64,000 nucleotides of DNA from JAGNGI01 sp035448825 (GTDB taxonomy: Bacteria > Fidelibacterota > UBA2242), in contig DAOTJS010000004.1 of the NCBI GenBank assembly GCA_035448825.1, positions 62,001 to 126,000 on the forward strand. Reading direction: 5' to 3'. The notes below the pieces were generated by a model. It was given only the letters and a program-made list of their open reading frames with translations. It searched no databases and was not told where the DNA came from. Below, piece by piece: positions 60,545 to 64,000 of this stretch (position 1 is its first letter; each line of letters opens with the position of its first letter). The position numbers and the translations under genes are program-made.

Positions 60545-61429
60545 TTAGTCACAATTCATTGAACAATCTTCACCTTCGTATTCGATCTCGACGGTAAGAT
60601 GCTCAAAGTGATATTTTTCAGCCAGATCTTTGATGCGATTTTTAATCTTTATTACTTCGGCTTTACTGGTATCAGCCTCGACTACAATATGCGTTGTCAA
60701 GACGTGATGCTCGCCGTCGAGCGACCAGATATGAGTATGATGAGCGGATTTGACTTTCTCCAACTGAGAGAGATGCGCAATAATTTGGTTATTGTCAATA
60801 TTGGCTGGCGCCGACTGCAGAAAAACAGCCATCGTCGCTCGGAAATTACCAATTACTTTATACAGAATAAAAACTGTAATGAGAATCGAAATGAGCGGAT
60901 CCAGAAAATACCAATCGGTAAATTTCAATATGACACTCACGATTAAAACCGCAATCCAACCCAACACATCTTCCATCAAGTGCCAGGTAATCGCTTTCTC
61001 AGTCAACGACGAATAGCCTTTTAGACGTAGAACAGCAAATCCATTGACAACTATTCCAACTATGGCAAAAACGAACATACCAGTCGAATTAGGTATGGTG
61101 GGATGCAAAAGGCGTGGAAAAGCCTCCCATAAAATTATCACCGAGCCGACCACCAGAACTATCATAGTAATAATCGCTCCTAGAAGAGCATAACGTTGAT
61201 AACCGTAAGTGAAACGATTATCCTTCTGGCGGAGCGAAAGGCGCTTGAAGTACCAGGCAACGCCCAGTGATAGGCTATCGCCAAAATCATGCAACGCGTC
61301 GGAAATTACCGCGATACTATTCACCCACAGTCCGCCAAACAATTCAAAAATCGCAAATCCGAGATTTAAACCAAAAGCCAGTCCGATGTTATTGTCGGTA
61401 TTTTGGTTATGATTACGATTATGGTTCAT
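60545..61429 (-). CDS. Cation diffusion facilitator family transporter (CzcD/ZitB-like)
   Basis: The 294-residue protein has a histidine- and asparagine-rich start (N-H-N-R-N-H-N-Q-N), six membrane helices, and a C-terminal cytoplasmic metal-sensing domain from about 205. The transport site appears in helix 2 as S-D-A-L-H-D-F-G-D-S (near residues 42-51) and in helix 5 as H-L-M-E-D-V-L-G-W (near 150-158). It exports Zn2+ or related ions in exchange for protons. It converges with the DUF4416 gene and diverges from pepT. Confidence 0.9.
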   Translation of the reverse strand: MNHNRNHNQNTDNNIGLAFGLNLGFAIFELFGGLWVNSIAVISDALHDFGDSLSLGVAWYFKRLSLRQKDNRFTYGYQRYALLGAIITMIVLVVGSVIILWEAFPRLLHPTIPNSTGMFVFAIVGIVVNGFAVLRLKGYSSLTEKAITWHLMEDVLGWIAVLIVSVILKFTDWYFLDPLISILITVFILYKVIGNFRATMAVFLQSAPANIDNNQIIAHLSQLEKVKSAHHTHIWSLDGEHHVLTTHIVVEADTSKAEVIKIKNRIKDLAEKYHFEHLTVEIEYEGEDCSMNCD

Positions 61430-61649
61430 ATTATAAATTCCTTTTTAAGGGAATCACAGGCTCCTGATCGGTGGTTTCATTATGGAGGTAGGAGTTTTTA
61501 TTTCTATATAATGAAAGTGAAGTATTGATAAAACACATTTTTTTCTCATCAACAGAATTTCTTTCCAAAAGCACTTTTTAATATACAAATTGTTATCAAT
61601 AATTACTATTTTATAGCCAGTGAAATTAGTAGATAGAAAGGAATAGTTT

Positions 61650-62900
61650 ATGGATAAAGAGATACTTGATCGCTTTCTTCGTTATGTAAAAGTTGATACC
61701 CAATCCCAGGAAGATGTCACCGACCGCTACCCGAGTACGGCAAAACAACTCAATCTGGCGAAAATTTTAGTGGAAGAGCTGATTGCTCTCGGATTAAAAG
61801 ATGCCGCGATGGACGAATTCGGAATCGTTATGGCAACTTTACCTTCTAATTTAGCGCCGACTGAAGCCGCCCGAGTTCCCGTCATTGGGCTTATGGCTCA
61901 TCTCGATACTTCGCCGGAAGTCAGCGGCAAGGACGTTAAGCCGATTATTCATAAAAATTATCAAGGTGGAGATATTAAACTACCAGGAGATTCCAACGTC
62001 ATCATTCGCCAATCCGAGAACCCTATTTTAGCCGAAAAAATCGGCGAAGACATCATCACTTCCGACGGTACAACTCTATTGGGCGCCGACAATAAAGCCG
62101 GAATCGCCGAAATAATGTCACTGCTATCTTATTTGCAGAAACACCCAGATATCAAACACGGCACTTTGCGGATCGCCTTCACTCCGGATGAAGAGGTCGG
62201 CGCTGGCACAGACCATTTCGATGTCAAGAAATTCGGGGCGGACTTCGCTTATACTGTTGACGGTGAAACTGTGGGAGAAATTGAAATTGAAACCTTCAAT
62301 GCCAGCGCCGGAACTTTTACGGTTCACGGTATCAATGTTCATCCCGGTTACGCCAAAGACAAAATGGTCAATGCCATTCCGATTGCGGCTGAAATAGTTA
62401 GGTTAATTGACAAAGAGCCAAGTCCGGCAACTACTGAAAAACGCGAAGGCTACCTCCATCCTTATGTCATCGAAGGCGGTGTTGAAAAAGTCACTTTACG
62501 AGTTTTGTTGCGCGATTTCGATGCCGACGGTATTCGCGCTAAAACCGTCCGTTTGAACGAAATTCGTAATCAAGTTGCCTCCCAATTTCCGCGGGCGCGC
62601 ATCGAACTGGAAATCAAAGAATCTTATAAAAATATGTATGTAAAACTGGCGGAAAATCCCAAAGTTATCGAATATGCTTTAGAAGCCACCCGACGCACCG
62701 GAATTCAGCCGAGAACTCAGATTATCCGCGGCGGCACCGATGGTGCCAAACTCTGCTTCATGGGGCTTCCGACCCCTAATATTTTTACCGGCGGTCATAA
62801 TTTTCATAGTAAACAAGAATGGATTTCCGTGCAAGATATGGAAAAGACTGTTGAAACTTTAGTGAATCTCGTCCAAGTCTGGGTGGAAAAATCGCTGTAA
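61650..62900 (+). CDS. pepT: Peptidase T (tripeptide aminopeptidase)
   Basis: The 416-residue M20B peptidase removes N-terminal residues from tripeptides. It has Y-V-K-V-D-T-Q-S near residues 12-19, M-A-H-L-D-T-S-P near 77-84 (zinc H and catalytic D), G-A-D-N-K-A-G near 146-152, the catalytic F-T-P-D-E-E-V-G near 178-185, V-D-G-E near 199, and G-G-H-N-F-H-S-K near 381-388. It is preceded by GAAAGGA before the ATG. It sits directly ahead of another peptidase gene, suggesting peptide use as carbon source. Confidence 0.94.
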   Translation: MDKEILDRFLRYVKVDTQSQEDVTDRYPSTAKQLNLAKILVEELIALGLKDAAMDEFGIVMATLPSNLAPTEAARVPVIGLMAHLDTSPEVSGKDVKPIIHKNYQGGDIKLPGDSNVIIRQSENPILAEKIGEDIITSDGTTLLGADNKAGIAEIMSLLSYLQKHPDIKHGTLRIAFTPDEEVGAGTDHFDVKKFGADFAYTVDGETVGEIEIETFNASAGTFTVHGINVHPGYAKDKMVNAIPIAAEIVRLIDKEPSPATTEKREGYLHPYVIEGGVEKVTLRVLLRDFDADGIRAKTVRLNEIRNQVASQFPRARIELEIKESYKNMYVKLAENPKVIEYALEATRRTGIQPRTQIIRGGTDGAKLCFMGLPTPNIFTGGHNFHSKQEWISVQDMEKTVETLVNLVQVWVEKSL

Positions 62901-62936
62901 TCATTTGAATATAAAATATTACAAAATGGAGATAAT

Positions 62937-64000
62937 ATGTTGCAATTTACTAAGAAATCAAGCTCAATTTGGGCAATTATCAGCCTGACCGTTCTCGGAA
63001 TTTTTATAACTTTAACCAATTTAACGTGTGGTGATAAAGTGGATACTCGCAAAGCCGACCTTGCTTACGTAAAAGCCGAACTCAATAAACTTGCGCCGGT
63101 CGAACTAAAATGCGACCTGTCATCACTTTCGGTTGCCGATCGGCAAGTTCTGGTGCGCCTGATCGAAGCCGGACGCATCATTGACCAGTTATTTCTCATA
63201 CAGGTCAATCCCGAAAATCCGGAGATTCTGACTAGATTGCAGACTTCGACCGACGAAAATGATTTGCCTTATCTTGAATTATTCACGATAATGTTCGGTC
63301 CCTGGAACCGACTCGATCACAACAAACCGTTTATCGGGAAAAAAGAAAAACCGCTCGGTGCTGGATTTTACCCGGAAGATATAACTAAGGAAGAATTCGA
63401 GAAATTCATTGCCGAACATCCCGAACAGAAAAGGGCTTTTGAAAGTGAATTTACCATTATCAAACGCCAAAAAGGTCAACTCGTCGCTATTCCCTATCAT
63501 CAAGAATACGAACAATATATCAATGCAATTTCTAACTTGCTGACGGAAGCCGCTGAAATTACTCAAGATCCTACTCTGAAAAAATATCTCAACCAGCGGG
63601 CAGATGATCTTAAAACCGATGATTATTTTCAGAGCGATATGGATTGGATGGACCTGGCCGGCGATCTGGAAATCGTCATCGGGCCGTACGAAGTGTACGA
63701 GGACAATCTTTTCAATTACAAAGCCGCTTATGAAGCCTTCATTTGTATGGTTGACCACGCCGAAAGCGAAAAATTAGCCAAGGTCACCAAATATCTCGAC
63801 GAAATCGAAACTAACCTGCCGCTTGCCAAAGAATATCGCAATTACAGTCGCGGTAAAGTTTCACCGATTAAAGTCGTACAGGAAATTTTTTCAGCTGGTG
63901 ACACCAAAGCCGGAGTTCAAACAACGGCTTTTAATTTGCCAAACGACGAGCGGGTGCGTTCCGCCAAAGGCTCCAAGAAAGTAATGTTGAAAAATGTAGC
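62937..64000 (+). CDS. M49/dipeptidyl-peptidase III-like secreted peptidase (partial, cut by right edge)
   Basis: About 354 residues are visible. The protein starts with a hydrophobic signal (residues 9-28) followed by a cysteine (L-T-C-G), perhaps a lipoprotein site, although the lipobox is not canonical. Family features of the DPP-III-like group are G-P-W-N-R-L-D near 120-126 and P-L-G-A-G-F-Y-P-E-D near 139-148. The zinc motif H-E-x-x-G-H is expected beyond the right edge and cannot be checked. GGAG lies five bases before the ATG. It probably continues the pepT transcript, 36 bases downstream. Confidence 0.65.
   Translation, partial: MLQFTKKSSSIWAIISLTVLGIFITLTNLTCGDKVDTRKADLAYVKAELNKLAPVELKCDLSSLSVADRQVLVRLIEAGRIIDQLFLIQVNPENPEILTRLQTSTDENDLPYLELFTIMFGPWNRLDHNKPFIGKKEKPLGAGFYPEDITKEEFEKFIAEHPEQKRAFESEFTIIKRQKGQLVAIPYHQEYEQYINAISNLLTEAAEITQDPTLKKYLNQRADDLKTDDYFQSDMDWMDLAGDLEIVIGPYEVYEDNLFNYKAAYEAFICMVDHAESEKLAKVTKYLDEIETNLPLAKEYRNYSRGKVSPIKVVQEIFSAGDTKAGVQTTAFNLPNDERVRSAKGSKKVMLKNV

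Overview
The window reads as a stretch of chromosome from an anaerobic, fermentative, Gram-negative bacterium. Two traits support an outer membrane: secreted proteins with OmpA, BamE-like and beta-barrel domains, and a large secreted protease with a C-terminal FlgD-like/type IX-like sorting domain. The mix of families (DUF4159, DUF4175, DUF4416, a secreted protein often mislabelled asparagine synthetase B, M64 and M49 peptidases) fits the FCB superphylum, for example KSB1-, Marinimicrobia-, Calditrichaeota- or Cloacimonadota-like lineages. There is no rRNA or other decisive marker here, so this placement is inference. Genes are tightly packed, with many 4-base ATGA overlaps.

Positions 1-10728 (minus strand) hold one large operon for a membrane-bound group 4 [NiFe] hydrogenase. 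It combines an Mrp-type antiporter module (MrpE, D, C, B and a fused MbhD/E), a NuoL-like ion pump, the hydrogenase core (NuoD-, C-, B- and H-like subunits plus a polyferredoxin) and, at the 5' end, a sulfhydrogenase-like HydG/HydB pair expected to carry FAD, [2Fe-2S] and [4Fe-4S] centres. A stand-alone receiver protein and a plausible promoter head the operon. The left edge cuts mrpE; mrpF and mrpG are expected beyond it. All four nickel-ligand cysteines are present, so the complex should handle H2. The HydG/HydB pair suggests electron entry from NAD(P)H and/or ferredoxin.

Positions 10889-19120 hold two tandem Hsp20 genes, a folate/deoxynucleotide cluster (folB, folK, deoxynucleoside kinase) running into uncharacterised membrane proteins, an RmlD-like reductase and DusB, an M24 peptidase, an isochorismatase-like hydrolase coupled to an unlisted 47-residue membrane protein, and a self-contained 64-residue membrane-protein unit with promoter and terminator. 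Positions 19157-28741 are an envelope locus of mostly unknown function: YjbQ, a secreted amidotransferase-fold-like protein, a TPR protein, a very large DUF4175 coiled-coil membrane protein and DUF4159, with a divergent TPR/BamE-like protein followed by RNase H.

Positions 29237-35337 contain three copies of a dispersed imperfect palindrome of about 50 bases, an orphan AT-rich HEPN-type gene, and the uvrD/pcrA-mltG-M50 protease run. Positions 35338-45589 hold a secreted metalloprotease, gpsA-purM-acyl-CoA synthetase, tRNA-Leu(CAA), an OmpA-TPR fusion with a coiled-coil partner, three small unknown proteins and a radical SAM enzyme. Positions 45733-55294 hold a long minus-strand run: fmdB-like, pta, coaD, rsmD, a PilN/PilM-like pair, a membrane protein, a ComEA-like protein, dnaJ-grpE and ftsX-ftsE. 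Positions 55447-64000 hold mostly plus-strand genes: an M64 peptidase, a second radical SAM enzyme, an outer-membrane barrel gene broken by one in-frame TGA, a D-2-hydroxyacid dehydrogenase, DUF4416, a cation efflux transporter (minus), peptidase T and the start of an M49-like peptidase cut by the right edge.

Together the genes describe a fermenter that can dispose of electrons as H2 with ion pumping, make acetate through Pta and probably lactate or a related hydroxyacid, and invest heavily in envelope and peptide metabolism. No CRISPR array, prophage or insertion sequence was seen.
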